64,000 nucleotides of DNA. It comes from Aquanectria penicillioides. Its lineage: Eukaryota; Ascomycota; Sordariomycetes; Hypocreales; Nectriaceae. Shown piece after piece: positions 22,313-34,085 of the stretch; within the stretch, counting starts at the first letter, position 1, and every line of letters begins with the position of its first letter. A program made the translations under genes and the position numbers. Location of the stretch: assembly GCA_003415625.1 (NCBI GenBank), contig PYIU01000003.1:6448001-6512000 (forward strand), in the 5' to 3' direction. The notes beneath the pieces are model-generated. The model saw nothing but the letters and a program-made list of their open reading frames with translations, was not told the origin of the DNA and searched no databases.

Positions 22313-25027
22313 CTCTCTGACACTGGTGCACTCGCGCTCCGGCTCACATCAACTCCTCCACACCAAAACCAACCTTGCCTATGGATAAAAGCGGACGAAC
22401 TACATGGCAGGCTCGTCTCAGTCTAGCGAAGCCTCATCACGCGCTCACCTTCTAATTGCTGATTATTTCGCCATCCTCGCAAGCTATTAGTGTCGGCTTC
22501 GTTTCCCCTCACACAATTCCGAAGGGCCCCTGCGGCCGCATCCCGTCTCCATCCCGATCCCAAACCCGATCCCCCGTCCCCCTCTCAACTTTCCCCTCCC
22601 CGTGTCCTGCTAAGGAGCAGGCCCGGCACTTTTAGTTGATGATCCGCGGTTTCCGGGACCGGATCCTTGATAGTCTGACGAGATGCGGCGAACTTGGACA
22701 ACAAATACTTCAAGTACGACCCTGGCAACTCGACACACCAGCCTCCCCCCCTCCCTCCCCCCTCTCAATGCACATGTACTGGTAAGAATGCCCTCGCCCT
22801 TGTCTCCTCCAAGCTTGTACGGCATGACCCGAAACCTTGGGCCCCTTCCGACTCTGTGCCCCCTCCTTTCCAAGTCCCAGTCCAAGAACGCTCTGGCAAA
22901 CCCATCTCCCGCTGCCACCCTAGTCAAGATTGACCCTAAAGTGTATGACCTGTCACCCATCGGCCGATTCGTCTTGGCTGTCTCTTAGTGGAAGTTTTAG
23001 TCGCAGCCGTGTGTAGGCATAGGACGGAGGGCCGGTCCTGGGGCCTCCAAACACGCTCCATTCGAGGATCCAGCCGGTGACGATGCAGCCAGGCGCATGG
23101 CTCGGGGCCGGCGTGAACTCGCACCGAAGCCGCCAGGCGCTCGACTGTGCGAATCACCGTTGGTCCCTTGGGAGGGGTTTCCATGCTTTTCCAGACCAAA
23201 GACCAGGTAAATATGGCATGCATTATTTGGTCTGCATTGGCTTGGATTTCAAAAAACGACCTGGCCGCTCGCCGGGCCCCGGGAACCGGGAGAACCGGGT
23301 TAGTGTGTGTGAAGAGTCCCCAATCCAGTCCACATCTGAGTCCAGTCCAGTGATTGCCCAACCCAACAAGCGAGAGCGATGGCCGGTCTCCATCCCGAAA
23401 GGAACTTTGTGGTTCGTCCCGTCCAGCGTCGTCAAGCCCCGTCCAGCGTCGCTCACCCGAGCGAGGGTCGTCATGCAGAGGGAATTTGACGTGGTGATCC
23501 GCTTCTGTTTCCGCTTCTCTCGGGCTTCTTCCACCACTCAAGCTCCCACCCCTCGTCAATACATACAACTCAGCCCTTGAACCATGAAGCCTCAAGCCCC
23601 CCTCCGTCCCCTCCTTTTAGACGTCTGCCATAATACGGCTCCATAAGAAGGCATGGAGATCCCAACAACCAGCCACGGCTGGTGTTGCGGCCCCGCCATG
23701 CAGTGACGAACTAGAAGGGCCTAAATGCCTGGAAGCCCTCAAGAACAGCCGATACTGGCAGCTTCGGCGCGCTACTGCTGTACCGCAGGGCTCGGGTCGT
23801 TGTTCCAGTGCATTAAGTCGTCCCAAGCCGAGCATCCTCAACCCGGGCAGAGCAAGGAGGGCGACTCTTTGCTATGCGCTCTACAATCTGCACTCTTGGT
23901 TCTGCGGTCCTCTCTACTGGGTACGGTTTCTTATTGGCCCTGTCGACGCCGGCCTCGATGTGTTTCTGCGTAGCCATGCATGTCTTTGCCTCGTTTGAGC
24001 AAACATCTGAACTTATCTCTTCCTCGGGTCTTGTACATGTATGTAGGCATGCCCGCACTCTCCGCTAACATGGTGCTTGCTCAACCTACCTACCCACCTA
24101 CGTGTCAATGCAGGAGGAGTAGGCAGAGGGAGGCAATTGTCCCCGAAAACGTTGGTCCTGACAGGTACATGGCTTTTTCCTATCTCGGACCCCTTGCGAC
24201 GTACGTACATGACATTGTAGGTATACGTCAGGGAGCGAGCTGAGCAATTGAGATGTCATCATGTCACCGTGCCATCGACCCTGGGCACAGACCACGCAGC
24301 CAGACGTGGAATCTCAGAGGATGAGATTCCTTGCGAGATCGATGCCTGTTCGTAACTTTGCTTCTTTGGCCCGATGCCTATCAAGCTCGGATAATATTAT
24401 AAGCAAAGCAACAGCCAGCTGCAAGGATGTCCATGGTGTCCTGTCCCTGCTCTACCTCCGACCGATTTCTTCAAACAAACGTGCACACTCTCCAGGCGGG
24501 GAGATGTTTCCCTTTGCCCTGACTCGACACCACCGACGCCATGACTCGGCATGGTGTTACATGCCATGAAAGGACGATAAACGCGGCAGAGGCCACCTCC
24601 CAAGGCATATCAACCTCAGCACATTGCCCTCCAAAAGCCTCTTTTTGTTTCTTTTCTTTTTCCTTTTTGACCCTTCTCGCATCACCGCCCTTGTCCCTGG
24701 ACAATCATCCCCAGACACGTCACTTCTCCAATGCTCACCGGCTGTAACCTCCCCGTCACCGACTCATACCGGGGACTAGGACTCGGAATCGAGAGCCACG
24801 GGGCCATGCATATTTCCCCTCGGCAGTAACGTAGGGACCAACATTTCCCGCCTGTGAGACCCGACGAGGGATCATGACGTCGCTTGTTGACTCTTTTCTC
24901 ATCTCATCCTCCGCCTGTAATGTAGTTCGTCTGCTGCGCTGTGCTGCTTCTGTGCCACTGTGCTACTGTACTTCCCTCCCCTCCCTGAGTCCCTACTGTC
25001 CACCCCCATGCAAAGCCCGCCCCACGC

Positions 25028-25053
25028 ACCGCACCGCACCGCACCGCACCGCT
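25028..25053 (+). repeat. CACCG pentanucleotide repeat
   Basis: About five copies of caccg stand in tandem. A similar but imperfect array is seen near 55335-55362, so the motif recurs in this window. Confidence 0.85.
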
Positions 25054-25691
25054 GCACGCACAATGAACGGGTCAATGGAATTTCTCCAGCTGCAGCCAAT
25101 CCGCATGGATCCGAGTGCAGCACAGCAGGGCCGGGAACAGAAGCCACCGCCAACGGATCACTTGGGGTCGACGCGATCCCATGCTGAGTGACAGCCATGT
25201 CTCAGTCAAGGCGGACTTGATCCACGGATTCGGGCCCATGTCATGTACCGGCTGCAAATAGGCCCTGCAACGACGGGCCAAACTAGCCAACCTGGGCACC
25301 TTGTTCACCCAGCAGACTCTCACCGACGATCGTCCAAGACCATTGGCATTGCTTATCCCAGTCTGCCATTCTACGTACCTCGATGTACGTACTATGTAGC
25401 TGAGCCTTGTCAGATGGGGGATGTGATGTGGGATGTGGGATGTGGGATAGGATCCGCGAGCTGTCACCGTGGGAGACCTTCCATTTGGAGCAAATATCTA
25501 GAACAGACCGATAAGCAGCATGGGGTGCCGCTGCCAAATTCACTTTTCTTAGCAATTTCAAATCACCCTCGTCGGTAAGAATCCCTATCTTGGGAATACT
25601 GCGTGCAGGCACGTCCAATCACTGTCTTGATTGACCCGTCCTCGGAAGGATTCCCCTAGCCTCCCCTCATAGAAACAATTCCTAATTCCCT

Positions 25692-25709
25692 CCCCCCCCC
25701 CCCCCCCCC
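25692..25709 (+). repeat. C18 homopolymer
   Basis: Eighteen consecutive Cs, flanked by tcc and ttcacc. The length of such a run is unlikely to be exact in any sequencing method. Confidence 0.95.
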
Positions 25710-27263
25710 TTCACCCCAAATACTTCTACCTATCCCTTGCCCATCATCGAACTAGTAAGTAGACTTCCCGAACCCCTGTATAGCTTCACCGAATGTCCCA
25801 GCCGCTGTGGTTGACCATCCACGCATTAGAGTAATGTTGCGGATCCGAAGAATGTGATACTTGATAGTCTAAGGAGGATTCCGAGTTCGCATCGCGTCAC
25901 CCGTACCCGCTCCGCAAATTATCATCGACAGACAGAACCTTCCATGCCTAATCCCCAACGCCGCGGTAGACGTCCCCACGAGTAAAGCTCCGAATCAAAT
26001 CTGGCCTCCACGTGGCTGGCCTGATACAACGTGTACCGCTGGCATCAGGGTATTCAATTACCAAGTTTCATGGTCCCGGTGATGGTCTGACGTCGAAACC
26101 CTTCAACAGGGGGTGCCTAAGGCCAGCCATACTTGTGACGCTTGTGGAATGTAGTACAGTTCCTACTCTTGTGTCCTGTTTCCAGAAAATAAGGTTATGT
26201 CCCGGAAATGAGAAGAGTTTTGGTTAAAGTTGCCGAGGGAGTGATAAACAGTCAAGGATGCTGTAGGAAACTCGAGTAATGGAACCACGTTTACAGGAGG
26301 AAACGGTGGACCAACAGCGACATCCTAAAAAGTACGCACTTCTAGGGTTCCCTAATCAGTCAATCAGTACCTGATTGTTTTACGTCACAATGACGAATGC
26401 ACGTTTTGACAGGACCCCTTGTGAAGCATTCTCTGGTTGCTGGTGGTTTTTCTCGAAGGCAAAGTGCAGGGCTTTCGTCCACACAGCGGGTTTGGTGTAT
26501 TCAGAAAATGGAGAGCTGATACTTGACAAAATGATTTTACAGGACGAGGACGCGTTCTAATCAGACCACCACCATTGATAGCTTGAAGAATATCTTCACT
26601 GCTCTTATCCATTCAGGGATAAGTTGAATGGGAGTGTAAGTGCTACCCTACAGGCGAAAATGACCACATTGAAACCAGGGAAAAGAAATGAAGTGGTCGG
26701 CTAGAATCATTTGAGCTTGGAAGAGATGGTTGAAAGATTTGGAGAGTTTGCATCCTAACGAGGTATGTCGAGGATAGAGTATTGACCCAGGATGTGGAGG
26801 AAAGTTGTTGATAGGCTCTCTATTCTTATTAGCCCTGTTGCACACCATTCATTCTCGAGATGGGGAATAGGGACGCATAGATGAGTTTACAGAGAACACA
26901 CGCACAAAAAAAACACCGATTTATCTTTCTTTTCCCATATTTTCCATGCGCTATTGGATTCTTGCGACTCTAGAATTGAGGATACGTGCCCCACCGACGT
27001 CGGCGGTCTCATATGCGAAGTGAGGAGGTGCCAGCCTGATTGGACGGCCGGCTTGATGGAGGCACCCGGAGTCACGGAGGTGTCTGGCGTCAAGGCGTCA
27101 TCTCGGCATACGGATACCACCATCATTACAACTTCAAGACAAGAAGAGGGCCATAGCTAATCGGATTTCTTTCGGATTCAATCACCAGTTCTTCATCGAC
27201 GCCCTGAACTGTCGAGTCTTACTGATTACTTACCAACATCAAGGCTCCCTGAAGTCGCCAACC

Positions 27264-27997
27264 ATGGCTTCTGCCGAGGAAATAGCCAAGCTCCGGGAGT
27301 ATACCGCATGCGATATCTCAGATGCTCTCCTCAAGCTCAAAGTCCCCGGCGCCGGCTTTATCGCTGACCTCAACCTTATTAGCCCGCCTGAAGGGGATGC
27401 GACGTCGGTGACTATTGCGCCTGTGTCGACAGTGTTGTTCGTGGCGAAGGGACAGGTGCTTGCCGAGCCTGCGGCAAACATCCCCAAGGGCGTCCACTGG
27501 GCTGACCTGACAGTTCCAGGCACTATCGTGTTTCTCAGACAGCCCGAGGGCCAGAAGAATGCTGTTTGCGGCGGCATTATGGCGGTCCGCATGAAAGTCT
27601 GCCAAGCCAAGGGGATTATTGTGGCGGGTCGAGCAAGAGACGTTGAAGAGTTGAGAAGCACCAATCTCCCGGTGAGTTCCTCTCAAGGAAATTTGCACAT
27701 CTTCGCATCTAACCTTGACAGATTTGGAGCCGTGGGCTTTCTACCGTCGGCGCCGGCGCCGGCAGCGCTCCCTGGGCGACACAAGTGCCCCTTGATATCG
27801 ATGGCACCATTGTATCTCCGGGTGACTTGGCATTCAGCGACCCGACGAACGGAGTGGTCGTCATCCCCAACGACAAGGTCTCTGCCGTGCTTGAGCTGCT
27901 TCCAAGGATCACCTCGGCGGATGACAAGGTGAAGGAGGATGTCCTCAAGGGTGTGACCGTGCATGAGGCGTTTAAGCGACACCGGAGTAACCTGTAA
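27264..27997 (+). CDS. RraA/HMG-aldolase family protein
   Basis: The family includes 4-hydroxy-4-methyl-2-oxoglutarate aldolase/oxaloacetate decarboxylase enzymes (yeast YER010C type) and the bacterial RNase E regulator RraA. In fungi an aldolase or oxaloacetate decarboxylase activity is the likelier role. The 227-residue protein begins MASAEEIAKLREYTACDISDAL, the usual family start. The active-site glycine-rich loop CGGIMA is near residue 103, and GRARD near 122 supplies the Arg-Asp pair that binds substrate and metal. One intron, 27672-27721 (50 bp), separates STNLP from IWSRGLSTVG. The C-terminal half has the standard PGDLAFSDPTNGVVVIP. The frame is intact. The gene converges with the formin-like gene. 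Confidence 0.88.
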
Positions 27998-28504
27998 TTA
28001 AAATAGATTCATGTCAGTGGCAACGGTGGGCGGTAACGGACTCCGGGGTGTTATGGTTGCTGTTTATAAGTAGCACACATGCATCGAGACTTCTGATAAG
28101 TTGTCTCCTGTTCCCCAGGACTCAATTTCAACACTCGTTTACGCCATGATCTAGAACAATGAGGAACACGCGGCTGAGACGTTTTGGAATTCGAAAGTCT
28201 TTATAATGCAACTCCGTGTTTTCATCAGTTCATTACCATGCCATCATAAAGCACTACTGCAGCCATGATTTCCAACAATGGACCCATGATTTCCCAAACA
28301 AGCCAAGAGGAAAAGAAAAGATAAACAAACCTGATACACAAGAGAAGAGAAGAAAAAACAGGGAAAAAAAAAACAAGTGAACAACCTGATGATGAAACCC
28401 GGAAATCATGGCGTGCAGCGCGCGTCTGTCGGACTACTGCAACGCTCTGTACGATAGCGTATTTTCAAACTCCTTTGCAAGTCAAACTTGATGTGTGTAT
28501 GCTC
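27998..28504. other. convergent 3' region between the RraA gene and the GBD/FH3 gene
   Basis: About 500 bp separate the two stop codons. The right half is A-rich on the plus strand (A9 near 28363-28373). It is expected to hold both 3' UTRs, and no gene was seen. Confidence 0.6.
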
Positions 28505-31029
28505 TCATTCCAACCACCCGTCATCCTTGGGTGCAACTCTAGACTTCTCCAGTCCAAAGTCGAGCTTGGGGATTTCGATCTTGGGAGCCAGCTCGACTTT
28601 TGGGTTCTGGCCGCCAGTAACCTTCTTGGGCGGGCTACGTGCTTCGGGGGGCGGGCCGTATCGTACGTCTCGAACGTCCCAGCCATCCTCGACAGCTGCA
28701 GCGACCCAGGTTCGCAGACCGGTGTGCACACTGCCGTAGAACTTCTCCTTGCAGAGACGAAGACTGCCACCGAGACATCGTTCCCAGCCGGAGATGCGGA
28801 ATTCAGACCGCAATGCGTTACGCTCCTCTCTGGTGGCTGCGCAAGCAATGATGGCATTCATAAGGTCGAGGTGACAAGCGAGATAGTTTGTGGCCTCCCA
28901 CTCAACCCCACCAACGTATGGAGCTGCCGCAACAGGGGGACGCTCCGGTGGGAAATGTCGTGACATGTAAGCATATGGCCGGTTATCGCCAAGGAACGGA
29001 GCATCTTTGCCCTCGCCATTCTTCAGCTCAGACGGGGCTGAGATTACGTTCACGTTGTGGAGGAAGATCCAGAAAACTTCCTTGGTAACGCTGACGACTT
29101 CCTTACACCACACACGGTAGGGCCTATCGCGTCTCATTTCCATGACGAAGGGAACTGGACGTTCTGCCTCCTTGGGTTCCGGATCACGTAGGTGTGAAAG
29201 AATGCTCTTAGCTCGGAACACTCGCTCAGCCGGCGAGGCAGACTCGATGTACGTGAACAATACCGAGGTCACAATATTGCGTGTTGTGAATTCGCTGGGT
29301 CCCTTCCTCTCAGGATCGAACAACATGTTCAGCAACTTCGGGAACAGCTCTCCTTGAATCGAGTGCAGATACTGCATGGCTCGGGCAGTTGTAGACAGTG
29401 CCTTGAGGCACAAGAGATTCTCGTGAAGAAGTGCATCTTCATGCTCCTCCCTGCAGTCTCGTTAGTTCCAGGCTCTTTGAATCAATGGGAGTTAGTTGCA
29501 AGGACTTACCTCCACTCAACCTCCATGATGCGGTTGAGCAAGCTCACAATCTCATTCATGCCGCCCTGTTGGATGAAATCTTCAATCCAAGCAACCGTCT
29601 CGTTCCGCAGCAACAGTCGAAGCTTGTGAATCTTGCCGACCTCGACAAATTCAGGCTTCTGAACCTTCCTCAGGTATGCAACGTAGTCAGCGGGCCCCTG
29701 CTGAAGCTTCATCTTGGCGAGGAGACTCGAGTTGGAAGACGATCCGCTAGACCCGGGAGCGCCCTCACTTGCAATGCTATCAGTTGATTTGCTCCTGAAA
29801 TGCCGTCCAACGGTACTGTCACCCTTGGACTTCTTGGTAGGTGAGCTAGGCTCCTTGGGTTCCTTCTTTCCTCGAGAGAGGGTGAAGCTTTTACCACGGG
29901 AACGCTTAGGCTTGTCTTCAACGGGCGTGCTGCCAGAAGCAATAGCCGAGCCATCAGCGCTGTTGACACTGCCCATGGACCCCGGACGGTCATTCTTCGC
30001 GGCCGCCATCTCTGCCCAGTCCTGGCGGATGAACTCCATTTTGATGGTATCATTCAAGTTCCTCATCTTATACCGCTGGTTCTCGGGGATGTTGCGTCGG
30101 TCCAGCATTGCCTCAAGGTGCTTGTCAATGTCCTTGGGGTCGAGCACTGGCTCTGCTGGCTCAAGCATGACATTCGCCGTGGTTGATTTGGAGCGGCCAT
30201 GGGTGAATGTTGTGAAGGCGCTCAGGACTTTGGGTCTGCTTGACTTGCTACTCGACTTGGATGTGCTTGAGTCCTTGGAACCCTTGCGTTGTCCCTCCTG
30301 AGGGAACCTGAACTTGGAAGGCGATGGAGGGGGCTCAGTCTTGGCGTGAATGGGAACTTGGAACGATTTTGGTCGCTCCTTGGAGCCCTGATGGGCGTTC
30401 ATGTACAGGTCTGGGTCGCTATTATTTCGACCCATATCAACGCTAACTCGGGCGGCTGATTGATGTTGTAGAGGGTTGCTAGTGAACTGGGCAAAGATGG
30501 GTGTTTGTATCGGCTCGTCCGGTGTTCTGTTCTCCTTGTCCTTGGACATGCGGATATCTTCGTCGGATAGCAGCTTGTGCAGGTTTCGAAGCGACTTGGG
30601 CTTGAGCAGCCCTGCGAGGTTGCCACCTGACTTCGTCTTCTTGGGCTTCTTGGGGGAGACATCGCGAGACTTGGATGCCTTGGAAGAAGTGATTATTGTC
30701 ATGTTTCCGAAGGCGTTCTTGGTTGGGGATTGTGACCGGCTGCGAGGGTCATCTCGGAATTCGTCGCGGGTCTGACGGGGGAAACGGGGAGCCGATTCCT
30801 GCTGGTTCTGCTGGAGCTCCCCAAGAGCCCCCGGGTTGTTTTTGGAAAAATTGCCAATGGCCATGTCGTCGTTGGTGCTGGAGAACGAGTATCCTCCATA
30901 CCCTCCGTATCCTCCGTCAAAGGGCCTTGATGGCAGGGCATCGCCGGTGGACGCCTGGCGGCGGTGCATAAACGATTCCAGGATCGAGGACTTGGGCCGA
31001 GGCCGTCGAGGAGCTTCGAAACTGTCCAT
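28505..31029 (-). CDS. formin-like protein with GBD/FH3 only (no FH1/FH2)
   Basis: Two exons (31029-29510 and 29450-28505, intron 59 bp) encode 821 residues. The first 290 or so are disordered and Ser/Lys/Pro-rich (start MDSFEAPRRP; a GGYGGYGGY run near residue 40). From about 290 the sequence matches the Rho-GTPase-binding/FH3 regulatory half of fungal formins such as SepA: LDPKDIDKHLEAML, RRNIPENQRYKMRNL, MEFIRQDW, then ADYVAYLRK and FIQQGGMNEIVSLLNRIMEVEWREEHED, written here as separate adjoining blocks. The armadillo-like FH3 part runs to about residue 780. The gene stops there: no proline-rich FH1 or actin-nucleating FH2 follows in the 500 bp before the neighbouring gene. It is probably a stand-alone Rho effector or polarity scaffold. 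A longer in-frame extension to 31257 lacks an ATG in good context and runs through a GTCGAT repeat, so I reject it. Confidence 0.82.
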
Positions 31030-31196
31030 GGTTGCGGCTTCGAGAATGAAGCAAAGTCTTTCTCTCCCAATTGACGGCTTTGGGGGAGAAGAGCAGACGG
31101 ATCGTCGGTATGAGGAGGTAACCTGAGCCAAACCGCAAGACGGGAAACCTAGGCGGCAGGTTTGTCGGCGGGCGGGTGCTGGCTGCAGGCTGTTAA

Positions 31197-31224
31197 TGTC
31201 GATGTCGATGTCGATGTCGAAAGA
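31197..31224 (-). repeat. GTCGAT hexamer repeat in the GBD/FH3 gene leader
   Basis: About four and a half copies of gatgtc stand in tandem. If translated, the coding strand would give alternating Asp-Ile, but the array most likely lies in the 5' leader. Confidence 0.85.
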
Positions 31225-33970
31225 AGAAAGCAAGAAGGTCAAAAAACAAGAGTACAAAAAAAGATGAAGCTCGCTCCCACCCGGTGGTGAGTGAGAGAGA
31301 GGAGAGAAAGCAGACTTGAGTTGGAGGATGCTCGAAACGAGGCTATGCCATTGTGGACTAGAAGAGGAAATAAAACCGGGGCAACAAGCCGCAGACAGAG
31401 AGACACAAAGCGACAGCAGCAGGATCCTCAGTCAGTCGGTCAGCCGTTGCCGGTGATGCTGGCGTTGGGAGGGTGAAATGGCGTGGGTTGTTTACTGTGT
31501 GTGGCCGTTGCCGTGGAGACGGAGGGTCCGTCCGGGGTGAGCTATCTTATCGGTGAAGGGATCATGATGCATGGTGTCTGCATGGTGCCGTAGTAGCGTG
31601 CAGCCAGGTCGCATCGAGCAACGGCGAGTAGAATCTCACCACAGAGAAAAAATAAAAACAAAATAAGAACAGGCCCGTAAATGAAAACAACAAGGAGAAT
31701 CCCTTCACAACACTACGGTTCCTGCCTTGCAGTTCTCGTCTTGCCCCGCGGGAAGGGTTTTGGGGACTCGTTTAGTGGAAGCCTTCCCTGTCCAATTGAT
31801 TTACGATGGGTGGGATTTGGAACTTGGACAGATGACGTCGCCTATCCAACCCTCGGCGGATCATCCAATTCGAGAGACCAGGGCCCCGGCTTATGGTCAC
31901 ATCACCGAATCGCTACATGGTCAGCGAGATAAATATATCTCGCTTTGGATCTCGGGATCGCCTTCGTTTACAAGATGAGGCTAATGACCACTAGTGCTAC
32001 TATGGGATGATCGAATTGGCTGATGCCCCCCGAAAAGAATGCTTTAGGTAATTTGGCCATGGCAAACTTTGAAACATCTGTCCGTTGAACTGGGGCAAAT
32101 GCCATCCGTCATATCACACATGTTTCGGATAAATAAAGAGGATTTCTAGACATGGAACATATTTTAACCAGTATCTAGACATCTAGAGACCCAGAGTGCT
32201 AAAATCCAGGCACAGAGACAAGTGTGATGAAGATTTGCTGGCTTATTGGCCATATGGAGGTAGAAACAGCCATCACATGGATGCGGATAGATGTCTAGTC
32301 CAAAACACATCCATCATGTGTACCAGCTGGTTGAAGATAGTGATTCACACTTGCGCTGAGTGATCCATTCCATTCTTCGACGCTCATAATCTCTCTTCAC
32401 CCTTTGTTATTATAATCCTTGCCTAAAAGCAGACCAGTCGCCTTTATAGATGCGATGTCCTAGTTTGCAAATGGGCATTGGGCCGAACCACTAACCTTCG
32501 TATTGAAGGGATGGCCTTACCATTGTCGAAGGGCTGAAAATGCTGCAAAAGAGTGTTCCTTGGCAGTGAAGACGATGATAGTGATTAGCTAGGGTTGTTT
32601 TGAAACAGAACTGGTTGATGCAGTCGACCAAGCCATCAGGAACGAACATGATGCGAAAGTGCTCACAGTGCACTGTATAGGAGTCTAGGAGGGCAAATGC
32701 CTACCAGCCGAGATTTTGAGGAGAGCTGTTTTCACCTTCACGCACGATGAGTACACTTAGTTGTGAAGTAGGGATTTAAGTAGCACACTAGCAATGTTGG
32801 AGAGTCGGTCAGCATTGTATTGAAGTAAGCTATTCGACAACGACGATGTGAATGCTTTGAATAAGTATTGCCTGCAATTAAGAAGCAAAGAGATCGATGG
32901 TACCTGCTGTTAATAACAGTTGGGGTGAGAGTAGGCTCAGCTAGGATTGGACGCTATGTCGTATTCTAAATATTGAACCGTCGAAGAGTCAGTCGAGGAC
33001 GAGTAGCTATTATATTCCCAAAAAATGTCAACAAAGTCAAGACTATCACACCAGTTTAAGTGCGCACCTGTACAGCCGGGATGCCTACAAGGCGCCACCC
33101 CCCAAAACTATGAATCTGAGAACGTCTGTTACCAGAAGAGTACTTTTAGATGAATCTTCAAGTTGGACAGATTCTTGGATCATCGGGAAGAACAAAGGCA
33201 AGGACCCACGCACATCTTTCACGCTGGATCGACGAATATGAATTAAATTACTTCCTCAGTTCAAAGAAAGTTCCTTTGTTGTGTATGAATGTTTGGAATG
33301 CGTGGATTGAGGGCGGGCTTCCGGTTCATGGTGGCATGCCCCCACTACCCCGCACATCCAAGGCTCGATATTGGGATTCATGACAAGGAACAAACCAAGC
33401 GAGGAAGATGATCCCCCCTGGTTTCTCCCCTGCTGCTCATCATATTTCTGACATTATAGGGTTTAGACTTCCAAGTGAGAATAATTGATCTTGCGTCGTC
33501 TTAACAATCGATAATCTTTGACTCATTCGTGCTTTGCAATGGAAACAAAAATAGCCTAGAAGTACTCGTGTAAATGCACAAATGGGATGTGAAATGATAT
33601 TCTCTTCTCTTTCTAATGCAAAGACGAATATTGATTAGGATAGAGATAAAGCCGACATGCCAAGTTGGATGTATCGGAGCAGGTGCGAAGAGCATAGGCT
33701 CAGCCCACAGCTCCCCTAATACAGGTACTAGAGCAGAAACTTGGTTTACTTCAAATGCCAAGTCACGATGTCTCTGAACGATACACATGCATTGGGTCAT
33801 CTACATGCAATGCACCAACAACACCACGCCTCGGCCTTGCTTTATCGATCGAACCCCGCCTTAACTTTCATCTAAAAGGTGGCAGAACTGCATCGTGGAG
33901 GCTGCGGGGGCATGGATCATGGGCTCGGCTATTCTACCATGTATGTGAGAACCTGCGTAGCCAGACGTTG

Positions 33971-34085
33971 CCTTCGGGATTGCAACTGAACCGAAATCAC
34001 CTCCACAGCCAAACGCATGCTTCGGAATTGGAACTGACCCGACCGAAGTCGCCTGCAGCCTCCTTCGGGATTGCGACTGGCCCGG
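33971..34085 (+). repeat. degenerate three-copy repeat, 43-48 bp unit
   Basis: Three copies begin at 33971, 34019 and 34062, each opening with cttcgg(g/a)attg and an aactga/gactgg core. The copies differ at many positions, which suggests age. A long frame across it is probably not a gene. Confidence 0.6.

Larger units (their letters stand above)
19853..27263. other. 7.4-kb gene-free region rich in simple repeats
   Basis: No frame in this interval has convincing protein character. The left part (19860-20160) is strongly purine-rich on the plus strand and is probably the pyrimidine-rich leader/promoter of the WBP2-like gene on the other strand. Low-complexity sequence follows at 20530-20860 and 21130-21210. 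CA-rich sequence lies at 22236-22312, CACCG pentamers at 25028-25053 and a C18 run at 25692-25709. From 25900 to 27200 it is AT-richer. The right end is the promoter of the RraA gene. Spliced non-coding transcripts cannot be excluded. Confidence 0.5.

Noticed and set aside
31030..31257. In-frame N-terminal extension of the GBD/FH3 protein
   Set aside because: It includes a GTCGAT hexamer array giving Asp-Ile repeats. The start at 31029 gives a sensible N-terminus.
32000..33700. Possible transposon in the AT-rich spacer
   Set aside because: No transposase or reverse-transcriptase motif, terminal repeat or target duplication was visible by eye.
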